Shown here: in pieces, positions 1-5,799 of the stretch
Numbering within the stretch: the first letter of the stretch is position 1
Layout of the letters: each line of letters starts with the position of its first letter
Assembly (NCBI GenBank): GCA_945878385.1
Contig: CAMCTE010000154.1
Coordinates: 1 to 6,538, forward strand
Length of the DNA stretch: 6,538 nucleotides
DNA from: Azohydromonas lata NBRC 102462
Lineage (GTDB): Bacteria > Pseudomonadota > Gammaproteobacteria > Burkholderiales > Burkholderiaceae_C
Reading direction: 5' to 3'
The notes under the pieces: generated by a model
The model's database searches: none
Told to the model about the DNA's origin: nothing
The model's input: only the letters and a program-made list of their open reading frames with translations
Translations under genes and position numbers: made by a program

Positions 1-218
1 GCCTTGATCTTGATGGTGGCGCCCGTTCGGGGGTTGCGGCCGGTGCGGGCAGCGCGCTTGGTCACGGAAAACGTGCCGAAGCCCACCAGGGACACGGTAC
101 CCCCCTTCTTGAGGGTGGTGCGCACACCGCCGATCACGGCTTCCAGTGCACGGGCGGCGGCGGCCTTGGACAAATCAGCCTGCTTGGCGATGTGTTCGAT
201 CAGTTCACCTTTGTTCAC
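1..218 (-). CDS. hupB: HU-family DNA-binding protein, beta-type (C-terminus cut by window edge)
   Basis: This is a small histone-like nucleoid protein that binds and bends DNA as a dimer and helps compact the chromosome. Seventy-two codons are visible and about 18 C-terminal residues of the usual 90 lie outside the window. The N-terminus MNKGELIEHIAKQ forms the first dimerisation helix. The family hallmark GFGTF lies at residues 46-50. RNPRTG at 61-66 is the tip of the DNA-binding arm, and Pro63 is the residue that intercalates into DNA. The start is GTG, supported by a GGAGAA ribosome-binding site seven bases upstream and by alignment with the usual HU N-terminus. It reads in the same direction as the upstream permease gene but is separated from it by 210 bases with its own candidate promoter. 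Family is certain; the beta-type symbol is likely from sequence style. Confidence 0.93.
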   Translation of the reverse strand, partial: MNKGELIEHIAKQADLSKAAAARALEAVIGGVRTTLKKGGTVSLVGFGTFSVTKRAARTGRNPRTGATIKIK

Positions 219-225
219 AGTATTC

Positions 226-231
226 TTCTCC
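226..231 (-). promoter_or_regulatory. Ribosome-binding site of hupB
   Basis: GGAGAA on the minus strand lies seven bases before the GTG start of hupB. It decides the start, since no in-frame ATG gives the conserved HU N-terminus. Confidence 0.75.
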
Positions 232-278
232 AGTCTATTCGGGGTGCAGGCGCTCGGCCTGCGGAAATCGTCTTGTCC

Positions 279-319
279 GCAACACCCATTCTGTTCGGTT
301 GCAATTGGCGCGAAGCCAA
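279..319 (-). other. Two small hairpins in the probable hupB leader
   Basis: Two inverted repeats sit side by side in the presumed 5' untranslated region of hupB. GCAAC (279-283) pairs with GTTGC (298-302) across 14 bases, and TTGGC (305-309) pairs with GCCAA (315-319) across five bases. The stems are short, so a regulatory role is only a possibility. Neither is followed by a T-tract on the minus strand, so they do not look like a terminator. Confidence 0.3.
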
Positions 320-330
320 GGCTGCGGGAG

Positions 331-388
331 CCGGATTCTAAGTCCGGGTTTCAAGGTTTCATGCGGCCTGCAGACCATAAAAGTCCGG
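331..388. repeat. AAGTCCGG direct repeat and inverted repeat around the hupB promoter
   Basis: AAGTCCGG occurs at 340-347 and again at 381-388, 41 bases apart, which is close to four helical turns. The first copy also forms the right arm of the inverted repeat CCGGA (331-335) / TCCGG (343-347), which covers the candidate -10 box; the second lies about 20 bases upstream of the candidate -35. The layout resembles a pair of operator half-sites, but no known regulator's site is recognised and chance is possible. Confidence 0.25.
335..362 (-). promoter_or_regulatory. Candidate sigma-70 promoter for hupB
   Basis: On the minus strand, TAGAAT (335-340, five of six matches to the -10 consensus) follows ATGAAA (357-362, four of six to the -35 consensus) with a 16-base spacer. 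Transcription would start near 328, giving a leader of about 110 bases. The same TAGAAT hexamer also occurs at the candidate efp promoter. The -10 lies inside an inverted repeat (CCGGA 331-335 / TCCGG 343-347). This is a consensus match by eye only. Confidence 0.38.
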
Positions 389-428
389 TTGACAGCCATT
401 GCCTGTATCGGATAGCGCGCGTGGCCGT

Positions 429-1325
429 TCAACTGCGCTGCACCAGGGCCACACCGGCCGCCGTCATCGCCACACCCAACAGCAGCCCCCAACTCAGGGG
501 TTCGCCGAACAGGGCCCAGGCCATCAGAGCCGTGCAAGGCGGCACCAGGTAGAACAAGCTCGTCACCTTCATCGCGGCCCCACGCTGGATCAGCAGGTAC
601 AGCAGGGAACTGGCGCCCATCGACAAGGCGAGCACCGACCAGGCCAGGGCCACCACCATCTCGGGGTGCCACACCACGGCCTCCGTCTCCAGCATCGCCA
701 GGGGCAGGCTCACGACCAGGGCGGCACCGGTTTGCACCAGGCCCGCACTGCGTGCATCCGTAGGCCCCACATAGCGCTTTTGGTACAGGGTTCCGGCGGT
801 GATGCTCAACAGGGCCATGACCGCCAGCCCGAGGTTCATCCCATGGGCCTCGCCCAGGCCCAACTTGTCCCACACCACGACCAACACGCCGCACAAGCCA
901 AAAGCCAGACCCAGCCACTGCACGGGCCTCACCCGACCGTGCCCGCCCTGCCACTCGATGAAGATGGCGGTCAGCACCGGCTGCAAGCACACGATGAGGG
1001 CGGCGGTGCCGGCCGACAAACCCAATTTCACGGCGCTCCACACGCCCCCCAAATAGCCGGCCTGCAACAACACGCCGGTCACGGCCAGGTGCAGCCAAGC
1101 CTGCCGAGTGGTGGGCCACTGCGCGCGAGCCCAGAACGCCCAGGCCGCCAAGCCCAACATCGTCAGCCCGTAACGCCAACACAGGAAGGTCAAGGGCGGC
1201 GCGTGAGGCATGCCCAGGCGTGCCACCACGAAGCCCGTGCTCCAGATCAGCACGAACACCGCCGGCATCAAGGCCACGAGGTCCAGACCGCCCCCCATGG
1301 GCTCGGGCTTGTTCAACACACTCAA
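429..1325 (-). CDS. EamA/DMT-family permease (ten-helix inner-membrane transporter)
   Basis: This is an integral inner-membrane protein of the drug/metabolite transporter superfamily; substrate unknown. At 298 residues it has the usual length. About ten hydrophobic segments are visible, roughly at 15-35, 44-64, 76-97, 103-124, 136-151, 163-180, 195-210, 223-243, 253-274 and 278-295, in two EamA repeats (about 15-151 and 163-297). Typical features are the WSTGFVVAR segment in helix 1 and VPPCTALMAWALFGEPLSWG near the end of repeat two. The chosen start is TTG, with GGTGG seven bases upstream; GTG at 1319 and ATG at 1298 are in-frame alternatives that lose only two or nine residues before the first helix. 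It starts 18 bases after pgsA, so it is probably co-transcribed. No terminator is visible after it. Amino-acid or metabolite export is possible but not shown. Confidence 0.9.
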   Translation of the reverse strand: MSVLNKPEPMGGGLDLVALMPAVFVLIWSTGFVVARLGMPHAPPLTFLCWRYGLTMLGLAAWAFWARAQWPTTRQAWLHLAVTGVLLQAGYLGGVWSAVKLGLSAGTAALIVCLQPVLTAIFIEWQGGHGRVRPVQWLGLAFGLCGVLVVVWDKLGLGEAHGMNLGLAVMALLSITAGTLYQKRYVGPTDARSAGLVQTGAALVVSLPLAMLETEAVVWHPEMVVALAWSVLALSMGASSLLYLLIQRGAAMKVTSLFYLVPPCTALMAWALFGEPLSWGLLLGVAMTAAGVALVQRS

Positions 1326-1332
1326 CTCGGGG

Positions 1333-1337
1333 CCACC
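1333..1337 (-). promoter_or_regulatory. Probable ribosome-binding site supporting the TTG start of the permease
   Basis: GGTGG, one mismatch from GGAGG, lies seven bases before TTG at 1325. The alternative starts at 1319 (GTG) and 1298 (ATG) have no better purine-rich site, which is why the rare TTG is preferred, though weakly. Confidence 0.4.
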
Positions 1338-1343
1338 GTTCGT

Positions 1344-1910
1344 TCAACGGGCCTTGGCGCGGATTTCAGGGAGGGCCTTGCGAAGGTAATACACCATCGA
1401 CCAAATCGTCAGCACGGCGGCCGCATAAATCAGCAGCGTGCCCCAGAAGGCCGTGTCGATCAGGCCCAACAGAAGGCCGTCGTACAGCAGGAAGGGGATG
1501 GCCACCATCTGCACCGTGGTCTTGAGCTTGCCCACCACATGCACCGCCACACTTCGAGACGCGCCGATCTGGGCCATCCATTCGCGCAGCGCGGAAATCG
1601 CAATTTCGCGACCGATGATCACCAGCGACACCAGGGTGTCCACCCGCCCCATCTCCACCAGCACCAAAAGGCAGGCGCACACCAGGAATTTGTCGGCGAC
1701 AGGGTCGAGGAAGGCCCCGAAGGCCGAGGTCTGGCCCAACTTGCGCGCGAGGTAGCCATCCGCCCAATCGGTCAGCGCCACCGCCACGAACAGGATGGTG
1801 GCGGCCGCGTTGCGCGTTTCGGCCGGCAGCGGCATCGCGAACACCACGATGATGACTGGAATGGCCACGATGCGCAGCCAGGTCAACATGGTCGGAATGG
1901 TGAAGAACAT
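1344..1910 (-). CDS. pgsA: CDP-diacylglycerol--glycerol-3-phosphate 3-phosphatidyltransferase
   Basis: This inner-membrane enzyme transfers the phosphatidyl group from CDP-diacylglycerol to glycerol 3-phosphate, making phosphatidylglycerophosphate and CMP. It is the committed step to phosphatidylglycerol and cardiolipin. The 188-residue length is normal. The complete CDP-alcohol phosphatidyltransferase signature D-x2-D-G-x2-A-R-x8-G-x3-D-x3-D spans residues 48-73, with the metal-binding aspartates at 48, 51, 69 and 73. Several hydrophobic helices surround it, and the tail is basic. The ATG start has AGGA seven bases upstream (1918-1921). It lies 28 bases after the lipoprotein gene and 18 before the permease. 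Linkage to uvrC is shared with enterobacteria, but no tRNA genes follow it here. Identification is secure. Confidence 0.96.
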   Translation of the reverse strand: MFFTIPTMLTWLRIVAIPVIIVVFAMPLPAETRNAAATILFVAVALTDWADGYLARKLGQTSAFGAFLDPVADKFLVCACLLVLVEMGRVDTLVSLVIIGREIAISALREWMAQIGASRSVAVHVVGKLKTTVQMVAIPFLLYDGLLLGLIDTAFWGTLLIYAAAVLTIWSMVYYLRKALPEIRAKAR

Positions 1911-1938
1911 CGGCTGATCCTACCGGGAAGTCGACAAG

Positions 1939-2418
1939 TCAATCATCCAGCGTGCGCGGCTTGAAACGGTCGTCATAAGCGAAGAGGAACACCTCGGTGT
2001 AGGCCCAAGGCTTGGGCAGATGCGCCACCGGCGGAAACGGCGCTGCGCGGCGCACCGCATCAATGGCCAGTTGTGTGGTGTTCTGCGCGTCTGCGGGTTT
2101 GGGCCGGCGCTGCACCTTGATCTGGCGCACGCTGCCGTCCGCATTCAATTCCACCTCCAGGATGGGAATGCCCTTCAGAGGCTCGGGCACCGAGCCCATG
2201 AAGGTGCGCTCGGGGTTGGCTTTGACAAGGCGCTGCGCGGCCATCCGGTGGTACTCACGCCAGTCCCGCGCCAGCGTCTGCGCGGGCTTGGGCTCGGGAT
2301 CCTTCACGGCCGATGGCGGGGGTGGCGGCGGCGGGGCGGGCGGCGTGATCGGCGCACGCGTCGGGGCGCAGGCCGTCAACAGCGCAGCGGCGATCAGCAT
2401 GACGACCGGCATGACCAT
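1939..2418 (-). CDS. Putative lipoprotein with proline run and TonB-type C-terminal domain
   Basis: A 159-residue exported protein of unknown role. Residues 1-16 form a hydrophobic signal ending in the lipobox L14-T15-A16-C17. Cys17 is followed by Ala, not Asp, which by the E. coli Lol rule predicts outer-membrane placement. A proline-rich linker follows, including seven consecutive prolines at 29-35. Residues about 83-152 resemble the TonB C-terminal domain: ILEVELNADGSVRQIKV, then LAIDAVRRAAPFPP, then the strand EVFLFAY. There is no TonB transmembrane anchor. The ATG at 2418 has AGGG eight bases upstream (2427-2430). A GTG at 2439 would add MAPRAIP, supplying the positive charge that the shorter signal lacks, so the start is uncertain. 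It lies 34 bases after uvrC and 28 before pgsA, so it is likely in their operon. TonB-like fold is probable; function is not known. Confidence 0.82.
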   Translation of the reverse strand: MVMPVVMLIAAALLTACAPTRAPITPPAPPPPPPPSAVKDPEPKPAQTLARDWREYHRMAAQRLVKANPERTFMGSVPEPLKGIPILEVELNADGSVRQIKVQRRPKPADAQNTTQLAIDAVRRAAPFPPVAHLPKPWAYTEVFLFAYDDRFKPRTLDD

Positions 2419-2452
2419 CGGTATTGCCCTGGGGGCCACGCGAGATCGAACT

Positions 2453-4309
2453 TCAATGCAAGGCACGGTAAATCTCCTCGGCCAAGGGACGCGAGATGCC
2501 CTCGACGCTGCACAAATCTTCCACGGACGCGCCCGCCACGCCGCGCACGCCACCAAAACGCTGCAGCAGCCGCGCCCGTTTCTTGGGGCCCACGCCGGGA
2601 ATGTCTTCCAAGCGGCTGCCACCCGTGCGGGTCTGCGCCCGCTTGGCCCGCATGCCGGTGATGGCAAATCGGTGCGCTTCATCGCGAATCTGGGCCACCA
2701 ACATCAGGGCTGCGGAATCAGCTCCCAAATAAACCTTTGGGCGCCCATCGGCAAACACCAGTTCTTCCAGGCCCACCTTGCGGCCCTCGCCCTTTTCCAC
2801 GCCCACCAAAAGGGACAGGTCCAGGCCCAGCTCCTCAAACACCTCACGCGCCACGCCCACCTGCCCCTTGCCACCGTCAATCAGCACGATGTCGGGCATG
2901 CGCGCTTCATCCACCTTGGCATAGCGCCGATGCAGCACTTGCCGCATCGCGGCATAGTCGTCGCCACCGGTCACACCGTCGATGTTGTAGCGGCGGTACT
3001 GCGCGCTTTGCATCTGGTGATTCTCGAACACCACGCAACTGGCCTGCGTGGCTTCGCCCGCGGTGTGGCTGATGTCGAAGCACTCCACCCGCAGGCGGTC
3101 CAGGTCTTCGGCGGCCAGGTCCAGCGCTTCACTGAGTGCGCGGGTGCGCTCGCGCTGCGAACCCTCTTCGGCCAGCAAGCGCGCCAATGCGATCTGCGCA
3201 TTTTTCTGCGCCATCTCCAACCAGATGCGGCGCTGTTCGCGCGGTTGGTGGGTGGCATGCAATTTCACACCGGCATGCTCCGACACCAACGCCAGCAACT
3301 CGCGGTCGACCGGGTGGCTCGTGATCAGTTGCGGCGGCGCGGGCAACTCCAGGTAATGCTGACCGATGAAGGCCTCCAGCACGCGGCTTTCAATTTCCAC
3401 CATCGAGGAGGCGGCCAAAGCAGCCCCGTCCTCCACATGCGCCGGAAAGTAGGGCCGGTCACCCAGGTGCCGCCCGCCCCGCACCATGGCCAGATTCACA
3501 CAGGCCCGGCCGCCCTGCACCTTCACCGCCAGGATGTCCACCTCCTGCTCAAGCGAGGACAGGCTGCTGGCCTCCACCGATTGTTGGTGCAGCACCCGCG
3601 ACAGCGCCGTGATCTGGTTGCGCAGCTCGGCGGCTTGCTCAAACTCCAGCGCCTCGGCGTGCGCCATCATGCGCGATTGCAGCCCCTCAATCACATGCTG
3701 GGTTTGGCCCAACAGGAAGCGCTCGGTGTCGGCCACATCCCGCGCATAGTCCGCTGCGCTGACGAGGCCAACGCACGGGCCTGAGCAGCGCTTGATCTGA
3801 TGCAGCAGGCAGGGGCGGCTGCGGTTGGAGAACACCGAGTCCTCGCAGGTGCGAAGCCGAAAGGCCTTCTGGATGAGTTGGATCGTTTCCTTCACTGCCC
3901 AGGCGCTGGGGTAGGGCCCGAAGTACTTGTGTCGGCGGTCCACCGCACCTCGGTAGTAGGCCATGCGCGGAAATTCGCCAGTCACCAGGCGCAGGTAGGG
4001 GTAGCTCTTGTCGTCTCGGAACAGGATGTTGAACTTGGGGTTCAGCGTCTTGATCAGGTTGTTTTCCAGCAGCAGGGCTTCGGCCTCGCTGCGCACCACG
4101 GTGGTTTCCATGCGGGCGATGCGCCCCACCATGTGGCCAATGCGGGTGCCGCCATGGTCCTTCTGGAAGTAGCTGGTCACGCGCTTCTTCAGGCTGCGCG
4201 CCTTGCCTACATACAGCACCTGCCCCTGCGCGTCGAAGTACCGGTAAACGCCCGGCAGAGACGGCAGCGCAGCCACCTCAGCCAGCAACTGCTGCCGGCC
4301 AGGCGCCAT
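2453..4309 (-). CDS. uvrC: Excinuclease ABC subunit C
   Basis: UvrC is the nuclease of nucleotide excision repair; with UvrA-UvrB it cuts damaged DNA on both sides of a lesion. From ATG at 4309 it has 618 residues (E. coli 610). In order: a GIY-YIG nuclease domain for the 3' cut (GVY at 20-22, YVG at 33-35, Arg43, ALLLE ending at Glu82); four cysteines at 155, 167, 175 and 179, with the spacing of the E. coli 4Fe-4S ligands; a UVR domain binding UvrB at about 207-239; an RNase H-like nuclease for the 5' cut with Asp412, Asp478 and His546; and a C-terminal helix-hairpin-helix pair at about 567-617. An in-frame GTG at 4378 would add 23 Pro-rich residues but has no ribosome-binding site. The ATG has GAGGA ten bases upstream and aligns with the E. 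coli N-terminus. Likely first gene of the minus-strand operon. Confidence 0.96.
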   Translation of the reverse strand: MAPGRQQLLAEVAALPSLPGVYRYFDAQGQVLYVGKARSLKKRVTSYFQKDHGGTRIGHMVGRIARMETTVVRSEAEALLLENNLIKTLNPKFNILFRDDKSYPYLRLVTGEFPRMAYYRGAVDRRHKYFGPYPSAWAVKETIQLIQKAFRLRTCEDSVFSNRSRPCLLHQIKRCSGPCVGLVSAADYARDVADTERFLLGQTQHVIEGLQSRMMAHAEALEFEQAAELRNQITALSRVLHQQSVEASSLSSLEQEVDILAVKVQGGRACVNLAMVRGGRHLGDRPYFPAHVEDGAALAASSMVEIESRVLEAFIGQHYLELPAPPQLITSHPVDRELLALVSEHAGVKLHATHQPREQRRIWLEMAQKNAQIALARLLAEEGSQRERTRALSEALDLAAEDLDRLRVECFDISHTAGEATQASCVVFENHQMQSAQYRRYNIDGVTGGDDYAAMRQVLHRRYAKVDEARMPDIVLIDGGKGQVGVAREVFEELGLDLSLLVGVEKGEGRKVGLEELVFADGRPKVYLGADSAALMLVAQIRDEAHRFAITGMRAKRAQTRTGGSRLEDIPGVGPKKRARLLQRFGGVRGVAGASVEDLCSVEGISRPLAEEIYRALH

Positions 4310-4319
4310 GGCAGGCGCG

Positions 4320-4324
4320 TCCTC
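4320..4324 (-). promoter_or_regulatory. Ribosome-binding site favouring the inner ATG of uvrC
   Basis: GAGGA lies ten bases before ATG 4309. The upstream GTG at 4378 has no purine-rich site before it, so this site decides for the shorter UvrC. Confidence 0.5.
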
Positions 4325-4439
4325 AGACGCAACCTTGGGCGGTCCATGGGGTGTGCTCTCGGGCGTATCGGGGTTCACGAACAGGCGCTTTGATTTCGGC
4401 GTGATTGTGCATGGCTGGAGTGCAGGAAACCGGGCTTCG

Positions 4440-4445
4440 GATAAT
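4440..4445 (+). promoter_or_regulatory. Candidate -10 box of earP, consistent with a leaderless transcript
   Basis: GATAAT matches five of six bases of the -10 consensus and ends six bases before the ATG of earP, so transcription would begin at or within a base or two of the start codon. No good -35 hexamer lies 16-19 bases upstream, and there is no clear ribosome-binding site. Both are compatible with leaderless translation, but the call rests on one hexamer. Confidence 0.35.
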
Positions 4446-4451
4446 GCCCCG

Positions 4452-5759
4452 ATGCCTGCGCATGAAGCCGATCACGCCTATGCCCCAACGGGGACGCTAC
4501 CGCGTTGGCGATGGGACCTGTTCTGCCGCGTGGTGGACAACTACGGCGACCTCGGTGTGTGCCGCCGATTGGCCCAACACCTGGCCACCAGGGGTCAATG
4601 CGTTCGCCTTTGGGTGGACGATGCCGCGCTCCTGCACAGGATGGCCCCCGAACTGCCTGCCGCTGATGCGGCCTTCTGGCGTGCCGGTGCGGCAGGGGTG
4701 GCGTGGGTCCATTGGCAGGACGAGGGTGATCAGGCGCTGGATCCCGGTGATGTGGTGGTGGAGGCCTTCGGGTGCGACCCACCGGCGAGCTTTGTGGCGC
4801 GGATGGCCCACAGGGTCAGCATCTCAGGCAATGCCCGAACGACCTCGACGGACGCGATGGCCGCAACCGCCGCGGCACCTCGGGCGCACGACATCGGCCA
4901 CCGAGCCCCTCAGGCGCCCGTCTGGCTCAACCTCGAATACCTCAGCGCAGAAGACTATGTGGCGCGCAGCCACCGCCTGCCCTCTCCACAAGCCAGCGGG
5001 CCGGGCCGGGGTCTGACCAAATGGTTCTTCTACCCCGGCTTCACCGCCGACACGGGCGGCCTGTTGCGGGAGCACGACCTGCCCGAGCGCCGCGCCGCAT
5101 TCGACCGCGACGCCTGGTTGCAGGGCTGGGGCCTGCGGGCCACCGACGAGCGGCGGCTGTCGCTGTTCGCCTACGAACAGGCGCCGCTGGAGGACCTGCT
5201 GAAATCCTTGGCTGAAGAGACCCACCCCGCGCATTGGCGGCTGATGGTGACGCAGGGGCCTATGCAGGCCCGCGCCCAGCATTGGCTGCAGGCCCGGCCG
5301 GCCGCAGCGCAACGAATCGGCATCACCGCATTGCCCTGGCTCAGCAGCCAAGACTTCGACCACTTGCTTTGGGCCTGCGACTTGAATTTCGTGCGGGGTG
5401 AAGACTCGCTCGTTCGCGCCCTATGGGCCGGTGCGCCATTCGTGTGGCAGATCTACCCTCAGCATGACGGCGCCCACGCTGCCAAGTTGCAGGCCTTTTG
5501 GGCCTGGCTTCAGGCCAGCGCCCTGAACCCGAATGCGGAACATGCCACCGGCCAGCCCGCCCATTGGGCCCGCACCGTCCACCCCTGGTGGCAGGCCTGG
5601 AACCAATTGACCCCCTGGCCTTCAGGCGCTGCCTGGCCCTGGCAGTCCCAAGTACCGTGGCGCCAGGCCGTGTCTGAGGCCCGCAACACCCTGCTCCGAC
5701 GCCCCTCGCTGGCCCAGGCGCTGCTCGATTTTGTGGCACAGCAACGCCCACCCGGTTAG
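4452..5759 (+). CDS. earP: EF-P arginine rhamnosyltransferase EarP
   Basis: EarP is a cytosolic inverting GT-B glycosyltransferase (family GT104) that moves rhamnose from dTDP-beta-L-rhamnose to the side chain of Arg32 of elongation factor P. The 435-residue product shows the N-terminal acceptor-domain motif VVDNYGDLG at 27-35, whose aspartates (29 and 33) match the conserved acidic pair of the family. WLNLEYLSAEDY is at 158-169 and KWFFYPGFTADTGGLLRE at 190-207. The donor-site segment RGEDSLVRA is at 315-323, with Glu317 the conserved acidic residue, followed by WAGAPFVWQIYPQ. Family members are usually about 370-400 residues; the excess is a longer N-terminus and an Ala-rich segment at about 127-156. 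The ATG is the last start before the conserved core, and longer in-frame starts would run into uvrC. The protein ends in Pro-Pro-Gly. efp begins 40 bases later, which supports the assignment. Confidence 0.95.
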   Translation: MPAHEADHAYAPTGTLPRWRWDLFCRVVDNYGDLGVCRRLAQHLATRGQCVRLWVDDAALLHRMAPELPAADAAFWRAGAAGVAWVHWQDEGDQALDPGDVVVEAFGCDPPASFVARMAHRVSISGNARTTSTDAMAATAAAPRAHDIGHRAPQAPVWLNLEYLSAEDYVARSHRLPSPQASGPGRGLTKWFFYPGFTADTGGLLREHDLPERRAAFDRDAWLQGWGLRATDERRLSLFAYEQAPLEDLLKSLAEETHPAHWRLMVTQGPMQARAQHWLQARPAAAQRIGITALPWLSSQDFDHLLWACDLNFVRGEDSLVRALWAGAPFVWQIYPQHDGAHAAKLQAFWAWLQASALNPNAEHATGQPAHWARTVHPWWQAWNQLTPWPSGAAWPWQSQVPWRQAVSEARNTLLRRPSLAQALLDFVAQQRPPG

Positions 5760-5762
5760 AAT
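5733..5762 (+). promoter_or_regulatory. Candidate efp promoter overlapping the end of earP
   Basis: GTGGCA (5733-5738, four of six to the -35 consensus) and TAGAAT (5757-5762, five of six to the -10 consensus) are 18 bases apart. The -10 box contains the TAG stop codon of earP. Transcription would start near 5769, giving a leader of about 30 bases. It would let efp be expressed at a high level independently of earP. Consensus match by eye only. Confidence 0.4.
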
Positions 5763-5763
5763 C

Positions 5764-5790
5764 GTGGGTTAACCGAAATCCGGACCCCAC
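5764..5790 (+). other. Inverted repeat in the earP-efp spacer
   Basis: GTGGG (5764-5768) can pair with CCCAC (5786-5790) across 17 bases; the perfect 8-base palindrome GGTTAACC lies at 5767-5774. The structure would exist in an earP-efp read-through transcript but not in one started near 5769. It ends nine bases before the efp start. No obvious ribosome-binding site lies in this spacer. Confidence 0.28.
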
Positions 5791-5799
5791 TTTTACACC

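Noticed and set aside
296..390. Possible tRNA gene between the permease and hupB, as expected after pgsA by analogy with enterobacteria
   Set aside because: No T-loop GGTTCGAAT-type sequence and no acceptor or anticodon stem pairing could be found on either strand.
389..406. Possible terminator hairpin after the permease (ACAG...CTGT)
   Set aside because: Only four base pairs plus a mismatch, and not followed directly by a T-tract.
389..417. Perfect TTGACA on the plus strand at 389-394
   Set aside because: At 16-18 bases downstream there is only GATAGC-like sequence (three of six matches), and a transcript would run antisense into the permease with no gene to serve.
235..1347. Long minus-strand frame of 370 codons over the permease gene
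   Set aside because: It is a shadow in another frame. The translation is rich in Gly, Arg and Ala with no family motif, while the overlapping frame has ten clear membrane segments.
399..1964. Plus-strand frame of 521 codons opposite the permease and pgsA
   Set aside because: Its Gln- and His-rich composition is typical of the antisense of GC-rich genes, and it spans two well-identified genes on the other strand.
2012..3784. Plus-strand frame of 590 codons opposite uvrC
   Set aside because: It is antisense to the complete and well-identified uvrC and has no recognisable domain or ribosome-binding site.
4308..4451. Longer EarP starting at ATG 4308
   Set aside because: It would lie inside uvrC on the opposite strand, and the extra 48 residues do not resemble the EarP N-terminus, which begins shortly before WDLFCRVVDNYGDLG.
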